37,942 bases of DNA from a virus. The stretch is from positions 1 to 37,942 of IMG/VR virus record IMGVR_UViG_3300020213_000303. The stretch is one strand, 5' to 3'. The notes under the pieces were generated by a model. It searched no databases. It worked only from the letters and a program-made list of their open reading frames with translations, and was not told where the DNA came from. The translations under genes were made by a program, and so were the position numbers. Positions 27,849-36,640 of the stretch are shown here, one piece after another (within the stretch, counting starts at the first letter, position 1; each line of letters starts with the position of its first letter).

Positions 27849-29177
27849 TTACCAAGGAATAATAACCCCGTCCCGGCCGTAACGGGCCGGACGAGGGCCG
27901 CCGCCCCACCATTGAAAACCCGTAGGGTTGTCCGTGGTTTTCGCTCCGCAAAACGCATTATAGCCGGGGGAGTAATAATTCTCGTCCACGATACGCGCGG
28001 TAATCCACGCCCGCCGGATACCCACGGAACAAAATTTCCCAAATGGAACCGTCCCAAACGAGTAGGTAGAAACGAGTAGGTTAAACCTATTGAATACGCT
28101 ACCCGTCCCTTGTCCGTGTTCTAGCGCTTGCGTTCTAATAACGGTTTTCTCCCCCATTACGCCAGATAGAGAGTTTAGCGCTACCGTCCCCGCCGGGATT
28201 ACTAAAGGTAGCTCGTTATTCCAGTACCCGCCGGGGTGGTTTGCCCAATCTATGGGCGTAGATTGTCCGTTAAAGTTTTGGACCAAATGAACGGAGAATG
28301 GTAGCGGGGCCGGAATGATATTACTAACCCCATCCCCGGCGGAATGGGTATGCGGAGTACCGGCGCTTGCGCCCCCCGTGGTTGCCATGCTACCAAACGG
28401 GCTAGTCCACAAGCTACCCGGTTGGGCGTTTATATTGTCCGCGTTCCAAATGTTTACGTAGGCTTCTACTCCGTAGGTTAGTTCGTAGACGCCCGGCGCG
28501 TGTATAAACAAATCTCCCGTAGCCGCGTCCACGTGCGCCCAATTGAATTGGTCTACAGTAGATGGGGTTTGTTGGTCCGCCGATATGGACCCTCTAATAA
28601 ACTTGGCTTCTAGGGTCCGTATGCCACGGTAGCTACCGCTAGCGCTATCCCCATCGTCCGTCCAAACGGCGGTAATAGCCCGTTGTCCGCCTAGCTCGTT
28701 AATAACTGTATACAAATCGTCGCCCACGGGGGAAACGAGATACCAGCCTACCGGATGGGCGTAGGAACCAAGGTTTACTACTTTAATAATCTCCCCGGTT
28801 TCCTCTAATTGGTCCGATTTCACTTTCCAAACCGTACAATCCCTTGGGTAGACTTTGCGATTTTTCCGCGTGGGGGCGGGACTATTATTACCCGCGTAGT
28901 TTCCGTATTCTTCGTATTTGGTTCGATAGGTTTCTATATTGGCATAGCCGTTAGACGGGCCGCCAAACGCTCCCGGTAGCCACGGGGCTAGGACGAGTTT
29001 ACAACCCTCTACATCGTCCACGATGGGGGCTATTGCGATACCGCCGCCGCCGTTGGACATTCCGGCGGACGTGGCGTTAAACTTCCCTAGCCGGTCTACT
29101 TCGTCGTAGAGGGCGGTTAGGTCTTTGGCGCTTAGCTGCTTGTCCCCTTGCTTGGGACGGGTTAGTTTTCGTGGCAT
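27849..29177 (-). CDS. Large tail structural protein
   Basis: 442 residues. The N-terminus is helical (KQLSAKDLTALYDEVDRLG). The rest is long, beta-rich and low in charge, with Gly- and aromatic-rich stretches (FQWWGGGPRPARYGRDG) and GTPHTHSAGDG, a His-rich turn found in fibre-type proteins. No enzyme motif was seen. It follows the baseplate-like gene and ends the right-hand tail cluster. A tail-tip or fibre-attachment role is inferred. Confidence 0.55.
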   Translation of the reverse strand: MPRKLTRPKQGDKQLSAKDLTALYDEVDRLGKFNATSAGMSNGGGGIAIAPIVDDVEGCKLVLAPWLPGAFGGPSNGYANIETYRTKYEEYGNYAGNNSPAPTRKNRKVYPRDCTVWKVKSDQLEETGEIIKVVNLGSYAHPVGWYLVSPVGDDLYTVINELGGQRAITAVWTDDGDSASGSYRGIRTLEAKFIRGSISADQQTPSTVDQFNWAHVDAATGDLFIHAPGVYELTYGVEAYVNIWNADNINAQPGSLWTSPFGSMATTGGASAGTPHTHSAGDGVSNIIPAPLPFSVHLVQNFNGQSTPIDWANHPGGYWNNELPLVIPAGTVALNSLSGVMGEKTVIRTQALEHGQGTGSVFNRFNLLVSTYSFGTVPFGKFCSVGIRRAWITARIVDENYYSPGYNAFCGAKTTDNPTGFQWWGGGPRPARYGRDGVIIPW

Positions 29178-29182
29178 GGCTA

Positions 29183-30097
29183 TTAAGATCGGACGGAGTA
29201 AGGGGGCGGGACTACGTTAGCAAGGTTATAGCTTTCGTAGGGCGGGTTATCGGACCCGGCCGCAATGCACGGAACCCATTTAAGCGTATCGGGGTGTAGG
29301 ATATTATTCCAGCCAAACGGCTGGTAGATGAAATTATACTTGATCTTCCAAGTACGGGCCGTAAGGAATTGGCTTTCCCGTTCCGCGTTGGGGCCGTCGA
29401 ATAGGACCGTACCGGGGGCCGCCCCAAAGATTTGCTTACTATTAACCTTGCCTACCGCCGCTTGTATTTGCTCGTTAGGTAGAAACCCGGCGCGTGGAAT
29501 GGTAACGGTATATGTTACGGTTGGTATGCGGATATGGCGCTTAACCGTTTTTTTCTTTGGTTCAATGTTGGCGGGGTTGGGGGGAATCGGGAAGGGGCTA
29601 CCGTCTTCGTTGCTGCTTGGTAGATTTTTGATGCGTTCCTTAAATGCCGCCGCGTCTTCCTCTATTTTTTTCTTATCTACATCGTCTACCACTTGGACCG
29701 GGATAACCGCAATTTCTACGTTGTAGTCCAAAGACTCTATTAAATACGTGGCGGGTTGCCCATCGTCGTTTTTATCGTCTTCGTGTTCGGGAATTTTGTA
29801 ATCTACCGTTACCTTTGCCCACTTGTAACGAGGGCCGTAAGCCCACGAACTATTAAGCATTTTGCCCAAGCCCTCTACGGTTACGGAGTCTACCAAGAGG
29901 GCCGGGACGCCCGGCCAATTTTGCCGCCCAACGATATAGGCCGCGTTGCCGTAGATTACTAAGACGCCCATAAGGTCCGCTATTACTTGGGGGTAATCGT
30001 CCCACCATACGCGGGCTATTCGTTGCCCGGTTACTCCCTTATTAGTAACCGCCAGATTGCCGCTACCCGCCAATTCGTCAATTATTAAACTAGACAT
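29183..30097 (-). CDS. Tail or baseplate protein after the tape measure
   Basis: 304 residues. The gene lies 3 bases after the tape measure gene, where siphophages usually encode distal tail or baseplate proteins. Beta-rich segments (ARVWWDDYPQVIADLMGVL; HIRIPTVTYTVTIPRAGFL) flank a central acidic, charged stretch (IPEHEDDKNDDGQ; KKKIEEDAAAFKERIKN). No specific family was recognised. Role assigned from position. Confidence 0.55.
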   Translation of the reverse strand: MSSLIIDELAGSGNLAVTNKGVTGQRIARVWWDDYPQVIADLMGVLVIYGNAAYIVGRQNWPGVPALLVDSVTVEGLGKMLNSSWAYGPRYKWAKVTVDYKIPEHEDDKNDDGQPATYLIESLDYNVEIAVIPVQVVDDVDKKKIEEDAAAFKERIKNLPSSNEDGSPFPIPPNPANIEPKKKTVKRHIRIPTVTYTVTIPRAGFLPNEQIQAAVGKVNSKQIFGAAPGTVLFDGPNAERESQFLTARTWKIKYNFIYQPFGWNNILHPDTLKWVPCIAAGSDNPPYESYNLANVVPPPYSVRS

Positions 30098-30100
30098 TCC

Positions 30101-32047
30101 CTACGCTCCAATTAGTGGGGCCGATTTTTTCTCTTTCTCTACCGCCGCTACTACTTTCTCCGTGGCTACTAAATTTTTCTCCGCCACTTCTACCCCGCGT
30201 TTTGCAATTTCCAATTTCTCCCCTTCCTTATCGCCAAACGCCATTTCCAAATTTTTGGTAAATAGGGACGAAGCGCTTACTAGCTCAAATTTGATCTTGC
30301 GGGTTTCCTTCCCTTCCCCGGCTAGGGACTTGTCAAATTCTTTAATAGCCTTTAGCTCGTCTACTTTCTTCCCCGCCTTTTGCATTTTTGCATCTATGGC
30401 CCCTACCAATTCTTCCCACGCTTTAACGCTTTTATCGTGGGTAGTAGCGCTTGGCATAATGGGGGCTTTTACTTTCTTCCAAACGTCTTTAATAACTTCG
30501 TCTATGCCAATCTCTATCGCGTCCGTTCCGCCGCTACGGATAAAGTCCCAAATCTCCGCCCATCCTTTATTAAGGAATTCCCATAGGGAACCGTGGGATT
30601 TAGCGATAGAGTCCAATACGTTCGGGAAAAATTCTAGTATGTTATTACCAAGGGCGGAAAATATCGCCCACGCATCGTTACCAAACGAAACGATAGCGTC
30701 TTCTACGTCCCCTAGCCCCGCGTCAATCAAATTGTAGACGAGTCCCGATAACTCCGCCCAATTACTAAAGACCGCCATTACCATACGCAAGACGGTAGTA
30801 ACATTTTCCGCCACGCCCTTTAGAGTTTGCCCCCAAGACTCTACGCCCACGCTTGCCGCGTCCACTTCCCCGATAGCGTCCCCGAAAAATTGCAAAAATA
30901 CTTCCGCCGCTGGCATGAAAATGGAACCGATCTTAATACCCAAGTCTTGGACGAGGGCCATAATCCGTTTCATTTGATTACCAAAACTACCGCCGGTCTT
31001 AACCGCGTCCCCGTGCGCGTCGCTCGTCCCCCGGACGATGATATTAAGGCGGGCTAGCGCTTTCATTTGCTCGTTTGCGGACTCCGCGCTACCCTTGTGG
31101 CCCATTCGCTCTAGCTCTAGCTTTAGCGTGTTCTCACTTAGGACCACGCCATATTTTTTCATTACTTCCCCGCTACCCGTCATAGCTGCTTGTATGTCGT
31201 TAATAGCGTCCGCGTCCGATTTGTTACCAAACGACGCCATATCTACCGCTAGTTGGGCGATTTGCACGGACATACCCGCCGCCTTGTCCCGTGCGAAACC
31301 AAGGGGTACTAATAAATCTTGGGTATTAGCCGCCATTTCGGTTAGCTGCGCTTTGGACCGTCCCATAGCGCGGGCCATTTTGTCAATTTCCAGCGTAGCC
31401 GCCGGGGCGGACTCCCCAAAGACCGTATCGAATTTGCCTTTAACTTCCTGAAAATTCCCCGCCATGCCGGTAGCGTATCCGCCTAGCCCTACAACCGCCG
31501 CCCCAAGCGTTACCAAAATTGATAGCCCCATAGTGGCGGACGCCCACGCCATTTGCGCCGCCGTAGCTATCATCTTGAAACCGCCAGATACCGCCATACC
31601 CATACCCTTACCGGCTATCCCTATCATGCCGTAAAGTCCCGCCAGCGCCCCGGACTTATCCCCGCCGCCCTTGGACGCCATGCTTTTAATAGCCGCCGTC
31701 CCAAGCGTGGTAAAGGATTTCATACCGGCTAGACCTAGCTTAGTAGCCTTGTCCGCCATGCGGTCAAAGAATTTCAACCCCGCCGGGGTAAGACGAGAGA
31801 ACGCCATAAGCCCGGCTACGGTTATCCGCTCAAATGATTTGATAGATTGCGCCCCGGCTTTCGTAGCTCCGCTGGCGAATTGCCCAAACGCTTTGGCCCC
31901 GGCTACGCCGATCTTGCCGCCCTCTTTCATGGCGGAGTTAAAGACCTTGGTAAGATTGTTGCCGCTGGACTCCGCCAACTTCATTACTTTGGCTAGGCCG
32001 CTATCCTTGCCGGTAAACGAAACGAATAATTCCCCAAGGTTAAACAC
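30101..32047 (-). CDS. Tape measure protein
   Basis: 648 residues from a GTG at 32047 (AAAGGG upstream), the longest gene in the tail cluster after the repeat and replication genes. It starts LGELFVSFTGKDSGLAKVM and has long helical and Gly/Ala-rich segments. A hydrophobic stretch at about 158-195 (GLSILVTLGAAVVGLGGYA) is typical of tape measures. The middle has the TMP-type core (ARAMGRSKAQLTEMAANTQD; AVDMASFGNKSDADAINDI). It directly follows the frameshifted tail chaperones. It sets tail length and helps eject DNA. Its length would suggest a tail of roughly 100 nm by the usual scaling (inference). Confidence 0.85.
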   Translation of the reverse strand: MFNLGELFVSFTGKDSGLAKVMKLAESSGNNLTKVFNSAMKEGGKIGVAGAKAFGQFASGATKAGAQSIKSFERITVAGLMAFSRLTPAGLKFFDRMADKATKLGLAGMKSFTTLGTAAIKSMASKGGGDKSGALAGLYGMIGIAGKGMGMAVSGGFKMIATAAQMAWASATMGLSILVTLGAAVVGLGGYATGMAGNFQEVKGKFDTVFGESAPAATLEIDKMARAMGRSKAQLTEMAANTQDLLVPLGFARDKAAGMSVQIAQLAVDMASFGNKSDADAINDIQAAMTGSGEVMKKYGVVLSENTLKLELERMGHKGSAESANEQMKALARLNIIVRGTSDAHGDAVKTGGSFGNQMKRIMALVQDLGIKIGSIFMPAAEVFLQFFGDAIGEVDAASVGVESWGQTLKGVAENVTTVLRMVMAVFSNWAELSGLVYNLIDAGLGDVEDAIVSFGNDAWAIFSALGNNILEFFPNVLDSIAKSHGSLWEFLNKGWAEIWDFIRSGGTDAIEIGIDEVIKDVWKKVKAPIMPSATTHDKSVKAWEELVGAIDAKMQKAGKKVDELKAIKEFDKSLAGEGKETRKIKFELVSASSLFTKNLEMAFGDKEGEKLEIAKRGVEVAEKNLVATEKVVAAVEKEKKSAPLIGA

Positions 32048-32839
32048 GTTTTCGGCCCTTTCGTTTGTTTACTGGTTTTGGTAACGGCTTCCCTTCCGCT
32101 TCCATTTGGGCTAATAGCTGCGCCTTGAATTGCGCCGGGTCCATTAGTTCGGGTTGGTTCCGCCACTCGTCCGGGTTTCCGCCTACCGCGTACATATAGA
32201 TTTGATCTAAGGTTAGCTCCCTAACCACGCCCGGCCCCCAACCGTATTTTTCCGCCAGCCCGGTAAAGACCTTAAACCAAATATCGTAAGACGCTATCGG
32301 CGCTTTGCTTTCTTCGCTTTCTTTACTAACAGCTTGCCCCGCAATTTTTTTTTAACGGCTGGCGTTGGTTCCGTTGCGTTGGCTTCCGGGAAAACGAGGG
32401 TTTGGACCGTGCGGTAGATTAGTTCGCACTCCGCATTACTAAACGCCCTCGTTTCGTCTTCCGGCGGGAACGCTTCCCGCACGCTTTCCAGCGTTGGGAA
32501 TTCCGGGGCCGTTGCCTTTACCATCGACCAAAAGAGGAAGATTGCCCCCTCTAGGTTATCTCCCCACTCCGCTACGGGTATCCGTAGCATGTTCGCCCGG
32601 TTCGCTTCCCGTAGCTCTAGCGCCCGGACGGCTAGCGCCTTTTGGACTTCCGGCGGGAATTTGCTTAGGGCTTCCGATTCCCGCGCCAACTCTTGCAACG
32701 GGTCCGCAACCCGCGAACATAGGTAAGCGTGCAACTTACCAAGAGTATTAACGGAGATAGCGCTACATTCGTAGCGCTTCCCCCGGATTTCCAAAAACGT
32801 ACCAATACCCGCCGCCCGCTCTAGTGGACTTCTAGCCAT
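32040..32839 (-). CDS. Tail assembly chaperone, -1 frameshift fusion product
   Basis: Translation starting at 32839 reads 165 codons and slips back one base in the A9 run (32353-32345). It then continues ATT-GCG-GGG in the -1 frame to the stop at 32040, giving a product of about 266 residues. The -1 frame has a stop (TAA) just before the run, so it can only be entered by slippage. The added part contains IASYDIWFKVFTGLAEKYG and LTLDQIYMYAVGGNP, followed by a basic end. This arrangement matches lambda gpG/gpGT: the minor fusion recruits tail tube protein to the tape measure. It overlaps the tape measure start by 8 bases. Confidence 0.75.
32294..32839 (-). CDS. Tail assembly chaperone (unshifted product)
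   Basis: 181 residues. Begins ARSPLERAAGIGTFLEIRGK. The body is helical and acidic (EVQKALAVRALELREANRAN; FFLFW-type aromatic patch) and it ends in a basic tail (KKKLRGKLLVKKAKKAKRR). It lies upstream of the tape measure, the fixed position of tail chaperones. The A9 run near codon 163 allows a fraction of ribosomes to make the longer fusion. It coats the tape measure during tail assembly. Family sequence identity is low, but gene order and the slip site support the call. Confidence 0.75.
   Translation of the reverse strand: MARSPLERAAGIGTFLEIRGKRYECSAISVNTLGKLHAYLCSRVADPLQELARESEALSKFPPEVQKALAVRALELREANRANMLRIPVAEWGDNLEGAIFLFWSMVKATAPEFPTLESVREAFPPEDETRAFSNAECELIYRTVQTLVFPEANATEPTPAVKKKLRGKLLVKKAKKAKRR
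32345..32353 (-). promoter_or_regulatory. Programmed -1 frameshift site (A9 run)
   Basis: On the minus strand, GTT-AAA-AAA-AAA-TTG contains the A-AAA-AAA slippery heptamer in the correct phase. The -1 frame is closed just before it and open for about 100 codons after it. Confidence 0.8.
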
Positions 32840-32889
32840 TGTGAATTATCCCCGTGGAAAGGAAAGTTAGTAACGGCCCCCGCCGCTCG

Positions 32890-33306
32890 TTAGCTTTCGT
32901 GTTTAATAGAGTACGGCCCGTTACTGGAAAAATTGAACGAGAAAACCGCCGCCGGCCCGCCGTTGGGGTCCGCGCCCATCATCAAATCTTTAATACGGGC
33001 GCTTGGCAAATCCCGGTAGATTTTCTTTCCCGTGGTAGGGGCGCTTTGCGTAATGTAGAGTTTGAGGGCTACCAAGTCCCCTTCCTCTAGCAAATCGCTT
33101 ACCACTTGTTCGCCCGTAATCTTGCCCTTAACGGACCCGGCGCACGATGCGTTGCCGTCTACGGACAACTTAAATCCGCCGCTGGCGGACGTAGCGAACA
33201 TTTCTTCGTCAACCGTACCCGTGCTTTCGTGGTCCGTAATTTCCAATTCCGTGGCCCCGATGAAAACCCGGCCGTCTTTGCCTTTAACCGGCGTACCGTA
33301 ATCCAT
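32890..33306 (-). CDS. Major tail (tube) protein
   Basis: 138 residues. The pattern GTPVKGKDGRVFIGATELEI at the start and ALKLYITQSAPTTGKKIYRD later fits the small tail tube fold of siphophages. It lies between the tail terminator and the tail chaperones, the standard place. It polymerises into the tube around the tape measure. A Cys near residue 55 is unusual but not disabling. Assigned from fold pattern and order. Confidence 0.7.
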   Translation of the reverse strand: MDYGTPVKGKDGRVFIGATELEITDHESTGTVDEEMFATSASGGFKLSVDGNASCAGSVKGKITGEQVVSDLLEEGDLVALKLYITQSAPTTGKKIYRDLPSARIKDLMMGADPNGGPAAVFSFNFSSNGPYSIKHES

Positions 33307-33310
33307 ATTA

Positions 33311-33754
33311 CTAACCCTTTCGTCTTGGACGAGGGCGTAGCGTTTCTACGTCGAAACGCATAAACGCCCTCGTTAGTCCGTTGGTAATTTCGTCCACTCC
33401 GCCCGCGCCTTGTGTTACGTCAAACAATTTTTCCCGGTCCAAAAATAGCGCCGCTTCCTCTAGTAGATCGGCCGCCAAGTCCCGCCAGTAAATGGCGTCC
33501 GCTTGCTTGGTAGCGTATATGGCTACTTGGACCATATAGATACGGTTAATAGCCTTGCTCGTCCCGCCGGGGGTAGACGAGTCCGGCCCCAAGATCAAAA
33601 CGTAGGGGGCGTCTACCGGGGTATCCTTGCCCGTGGTAGGGTCTTGGATTTTGTCCGGGACTTGTCCGGTAAAAATCTTGTGGGGCGGAACCATACGGCT
33701 AAATACCGCGTCCGCTACCAAGACCTTTCGGAATTCTCCCCATACGTTAGCCAT
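33311..33754 (-). CDS. Tail terminator / completion protein
   Basis: 147 residues. It starts ANVWGEFRKVLVADAVFSRM, then APYVLILGPDSSTPGG, and RIYMVQVAIYATKQADAIY with a final helix AADLLEEAALFLDRE. This layout is that of gpU/DUF3168-type tail terminators, which cap the growing tail tube. It is placed between the gp10-like protein and the tail tube, as in HK97-like phages. Confidence 0.65.
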   Translation of the reverse strand: MANVWGEFRKVLVADAVFSRMVPPHKIFTGQVPDKIQDPTTGKDTPVDAPYVLILGPDSSTPGGTSKAINRIYMVQVAIYATKQADAIYWRDLAADLLEEAALFLDREKLFDVTQGAGGVDEITNGLTRAFMRFDVETLRPRPRRKG

Positions 33755-33759
33755 GCTGA

Positions 33760-34182
33760 TTACCGCCCGAATTTATTAAAAGCAATTTTTGCCGCCCGCT
33801 CTAGTGTATTCTTTACCCTCGTTTGCTCTTGAACTAGCGCCCGTTTCATAAACGGGCGGGGGTCCATTTTCCGCGTTCCGAATTCCAACCATAGCCCGTA
33901 ATTGGCGGGCTTGCCCTTGCTACCAATCTCCGCCGGACCTACGTAGACTTGTAGCGTCTTTCTATTAACCCATACGTCTATGGACCCTTGTAAGTTGCCC
34001 GTCCGCTTGTGGGGGCTTTCCCCGGCTACGCTGGCGGGCGGGTAGGGCGTGTTTAGTAGCCGCCGCATTGTCCGCTTAACGACCGCCGCCGCTCGTTCTA
34101 GCCCGTCCGCAATAGCCGATCTAACCGCCCAAGACGCCCGGCCCCCTTTCCACTTGAATTTACAGTAGCCCCAATCTGGCAT
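33760..34182 (-). CDS. HK97 gp10-like head-tail connector protein
   Basis: 140 residues. The C-terminal motif NYGLWLEFGTRKMDPRPFMK is the hallmark of HK97 gp10 family proteins (YxxxxEFGTxxxxPxPFxxP). The N-terminus is helical and basic (ADGLERAAAVVKRTMRRLL). These proteins help complete the neck or tail. The order before the tail terminator supports it. Confidence 0.85.
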   Translation of the reverse strand: MPDWGYCKFKWKGGRASWAVRSAIADGLERAAAVVKRTMRRLLNTPYPPASVAGESPHKRTGNLQGSIDVWVNRKTLQVYVGPAEIGSKGKPANYGLWLEFGTRKMDPRPFMKRALVQEQTRVKNTLERAAKIAFNKFGR

Positions 34183-34188
34183 AGCTTA

Positions 34189-34839
34189 CTAATCCTTAAC
34201 CGGGGTCCGGGCTACTTCTACGTCCAAGACCGTGGCTACTCCCATATTCCCCTTACCAGTAACCCGCAATACGTGGTAGATCGTTCCATTTGTTTGGACA
34301 ACCCGCCAGCCCGCGAACACGTCTACGAAGTCTACGACGAAAATTTGATGGGTAACGAGGGTCCGCCGCCGCCCCACTTCTACCGCTATTTCGCTTTGGA
34401 CTTCGTTTACGTGGGCGTTTACCAACTTCATTAGCCGCCAATCGTAGTAAGGCGCGCCGGACTCGTCCCGCTTCGTTATCCCTTTCTCTAGCCGGACTTC
34501 CTCTAGCGTGTTCGGGTTTAGCTCCGCCCTCTTGGACCAACAAACCCGCCGGGTACGAAGCGTAGCTAGGTCTACCATTCCGATAGTCCAAACGGCCCCG
34601 TCTTCCTCTACGATGAAATCCCCGGCTACGGGGTTGAATACCAGACATTCCCCGGCGGGAATGGAAAACTTAACGTCCGCCGTTTGATAAGTACCATCGG
34701 ACCCGATAGCGTCCCGCGTGGTAACGCTCCGCCGCAATGCGGACTTGATAACTTGCTTCCGCTCCGTCCCGGCTTGGACGTTAGTAATTGACGCCAGCCC
34801 GTCAAATAGTAGGAAGTCTTTAGAAATGTCTACCGGCAT
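34189..34839 (-). CDS. Head-tail connector or stopper candidate
   Basis: 216 residues. A beta-rich protein (TADVKFSIPAGECLVFNPVA; AVWTIGMVDLATLRTRRVC; IFVVDFVDVFAGWRVVQTN). It lies immediately before the gp10-like gene, where stopper or adaptor proteins are encoded. It is longer than typical stoppers (about 110 residues), so it may be a two-domain version. No definite family match. Confidence 0.5.
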   Translation of the reverse strand: MPVDISKDFLLFDGLASITNVQAGTERKQVIKSALRRSVTTRDAIGSDGTYQTADVKFSIPAGECLVFNPVAGDFIVEEDGAVWTIGMVDLATLRTRRVCWSKRAELNPNTLEEVRLEKGITKRDESGAPYYDWRLMKLVNAHVNEVQSEIAVEVGRRRTLVTHQIFVVDFVDVFAGWRVVQTNGTIYHVLRVTGKGNMGVATVLDVEVARTPVKD

Positions 34840-34851
34840 GGCCCGCCCTCG

Positions 34852-35073
34852 TTAGGTGTACGTTTCGGTTTGGACAAACGCTATTCCCCCGTCTTCGTCC
34901 GCGTCGTTTGCCAGCCCGCGTAGTAACGCCATTTCCTCTAGCAAATGCGCCCGGTACTCCGTCCACGAAAACGATTGCCCATCTACGGAGTAGCTAGGCT
35001 TAATGTCCCCTTCCGCCAATTCTTTGGCGACACGGGCCATAGCCGTTTCCAGATAAGTTTGCGTTGCGTTCAT
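34852..35073 (-). CDS. Small hypothetical protein in the neck module
   Basis: 73 residues. A mostly helical acidic protein (TYLETAMARVAKELAEGD; YRAHLLEEMALLRGLAND). It shares an ATGA junction with its upstream neighbour at 35070-35073. Position suggests a small connector or head-completion factor. Not recognised. Confidence 0.55.
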   Translation of the reverse strand: MNATQTYLETAMARVAKELAEGDIKPSYSVDGQSFSWTEYRAHLLEEMALLRGLANDADEDGGIAFVQTETYT

Positions 35074-35336
35074 TCGTCCCCCTCGTCCGTATCAAGGTCC
35101 GTTGTAATTGACGGTACGGACCCTATTACTATTCCGTTTGGGTCCGTTTTGATTTTCTCCCCCGGCTTTAGTAACCGGGCTTTAATCGTGTAGATAGAGT
35201 CCACGATACCTACGGGGTAGCGGGCTATTGCTTCCGATCTACTCCCGGCCGAAACAACCGCCGCCGGGGCGTTGGTTAGGGTTACTAACCAACGGTCCCC
35301 GGCTGGTAGCTGCTTTCGTCGTTTGCGCACTTTCAT
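35070..35336 (-). CDS. Small hypothetical protein after the capsid gene
   Basis: 88 residues. A strongly basic start (KVRKRRKQLPAGDRWLV) precedes a compact alpha-beta segment (APAAVVSAGSRSEAIARYP) and an acidic end (TDLDTDEGDE). It lies between the capsid gene and the neck genes. A head-associated role is possible but not shown. Confidence 0.5.
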   Translation of the reverse strand: MKVRKRRKQLPAGDRWLVTLTNAPAAVVSAGSRSEAIARYPVGIVDSIYTIKARLLKPGEKIKTDPNGIVIGSVPSITTDLDTDEGDE

Positions 35337-35364
35337 AAAACCCCCGTTCGTTGAAAGTGGCTTA

Positions 35365-36564
35365 CTACGCTTGGTAGTTTTTGACCACGGCGCGCGGTTC
35401 CATCATGGCGTAAACGCCCTTCATAGACGCGCGGAACCGCAAGACAATATCTTGCGTAAACTCCGCTTCGTTGTTTGCCGGGGCTTGTAGGACCGTCATA
35501 GGCCAATTCTGTATCCAGCAAATCGCCTTTTGGAAGTCCCCCAAAAACCACCAATCGGCCGCGTCACTGGCGGATACTCCGCTAGCGATAATGCGCCGGT
35601 AGAGGAATTTGGAAAGTACCAACGTGTAGGCGTCCACGGTATTGGGCGAATACGTGGCATCGTTGGTAGCGGTGGTATCCGTACCGCCGCGCAATTGCGA
35701 AGCGCCCAAGACCCGGCGGAATTGGTGTTTTCGCGCTGGCATGGCTACAATCGTGTTCGGGCTTACCGTAATCGGTTCCCCCGTGTGCGGGTCCAACATG
35801 TTGGTAAACAATTGCTCCGCCGCGTCGATTTGCGCCCAACCGTTGGCTACCGTAATTCCGTTGGTAGCCTTTACGTTAATCCAAGGGGCGGAAGTTTGGT
35901 ACGTGTTATACGACGTACCCCGCCACTTGAAATTATTGGTAACGCCCGCCAGCAAATCGCAAAGCATTTTTTCCCGGCGGAGTCCCAACAATTCGCCCAC
36001 GCTACGGGCCGCGTCCGTTACCAAGCCCGTGCGGTCGTAGAAAACCGTTTCCTTGGTTACGTTGATTAGCCGCCCTTTCTTTGTGGTCTTGGGGGTTTCG
36101 ATGTAGTCTTCCCCAAACCCTACCGCCGGGTACGGCATACCCTCTTGGATATCGTCCGAAAGGTCTTCCGTAATGCCGGTTAGGCCGGGGATTTTTTCCG
36201 AAAGGAATTGACTATCCCGCGTCCGGCCGATCTTGGGAAAAATGTACTCCGCCGCTTCATAGCCGCGCATGATTTCCCCGTAGACGATTTGGCCCGTAAT
36301 GTTGGAAAATGCGGTAGAGTCTACGGCCCCGTCCGCTTCCAACAAAGTAACGCCCCCGCCGCCGCGTGGACTACAAACGGACTCTACCCATTCGCGCCCG
36401 CACGGTTCCCCGCTCCCATCGACGATTAGGGCTTCCGCCAGATTGCGAATGGAAAAATCGTTGGCGGTCAAATGCCCCGCCGTAATTGCATCGCCCAAAT
36501 GCCGTACCGTGGGGCCAACGCCCTCTAGTTGGATACGGCGGGCCAATTCCCGATAACGTAACAT
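35365..36564 (-). CDS. Major capsid protein (HK97 fold)
   Basis: 399 residues from the ATG at 36564 (AGAGGAA upstream); longer in-frame starts have no ribosome site. Typical HK97-type features are visible: an N-terminal arm, IVYGEIMRGYEAAEYIFPKI, TTKKGRLINVTKETVFYDRT, GELLGLRREKMLCDLLAG, and a C-terminal TQDIVLRFRASMKGVYAMME followed by EPRAVVKNY. The first ~70 residues (MLRYRELARRIQLEGVG and following) may act as a scaffold-like delta domain. It lies between a decoration-like gene and connector genes. Confidence 0.8.
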   Translation of the reverse strand: MLRYRELARRIQLEGVGPTVRHLGDAITAGHLTANDFSIRNLAEALIVDGSGEPCGREWVESVCSPRGGGGVTLLEADGAVDSTAFSNITGQIVYGEIMRGYEAAEYIFPKIGRTRDSQFLSEKIPGLTGITEDLSDDIQEGMPYPAVGFGEDYIETPKTTKKGRLINVTKETVFYDRTGLVTDAARSVGELLGLRREKMLCDLLAGVTNNFKWRGTSYNTYQTSAPWINVKATNGITVANGWAQIDAAEQLFTNMLDPHTGEPITVSPNTIVAMPARKHQFRRVLGASQLRGGTDTTATNDATYSPNTVDAYTLVLSKFLYRRIIASGVSASDAADWWFLGDFQKAICWIQNWPMTVLQAPANNEAEFTQDIVLRFRASMKGVYAMMEPRAVVKNYQA

Positions 36565-36640
36565 GGTATTGTTTCCTCTTGGAAATGGTTTCGTTTTAGT
36601 AAAGCGTTCCGCCAAACGAGCGTAACGAACGAACGAGGGA

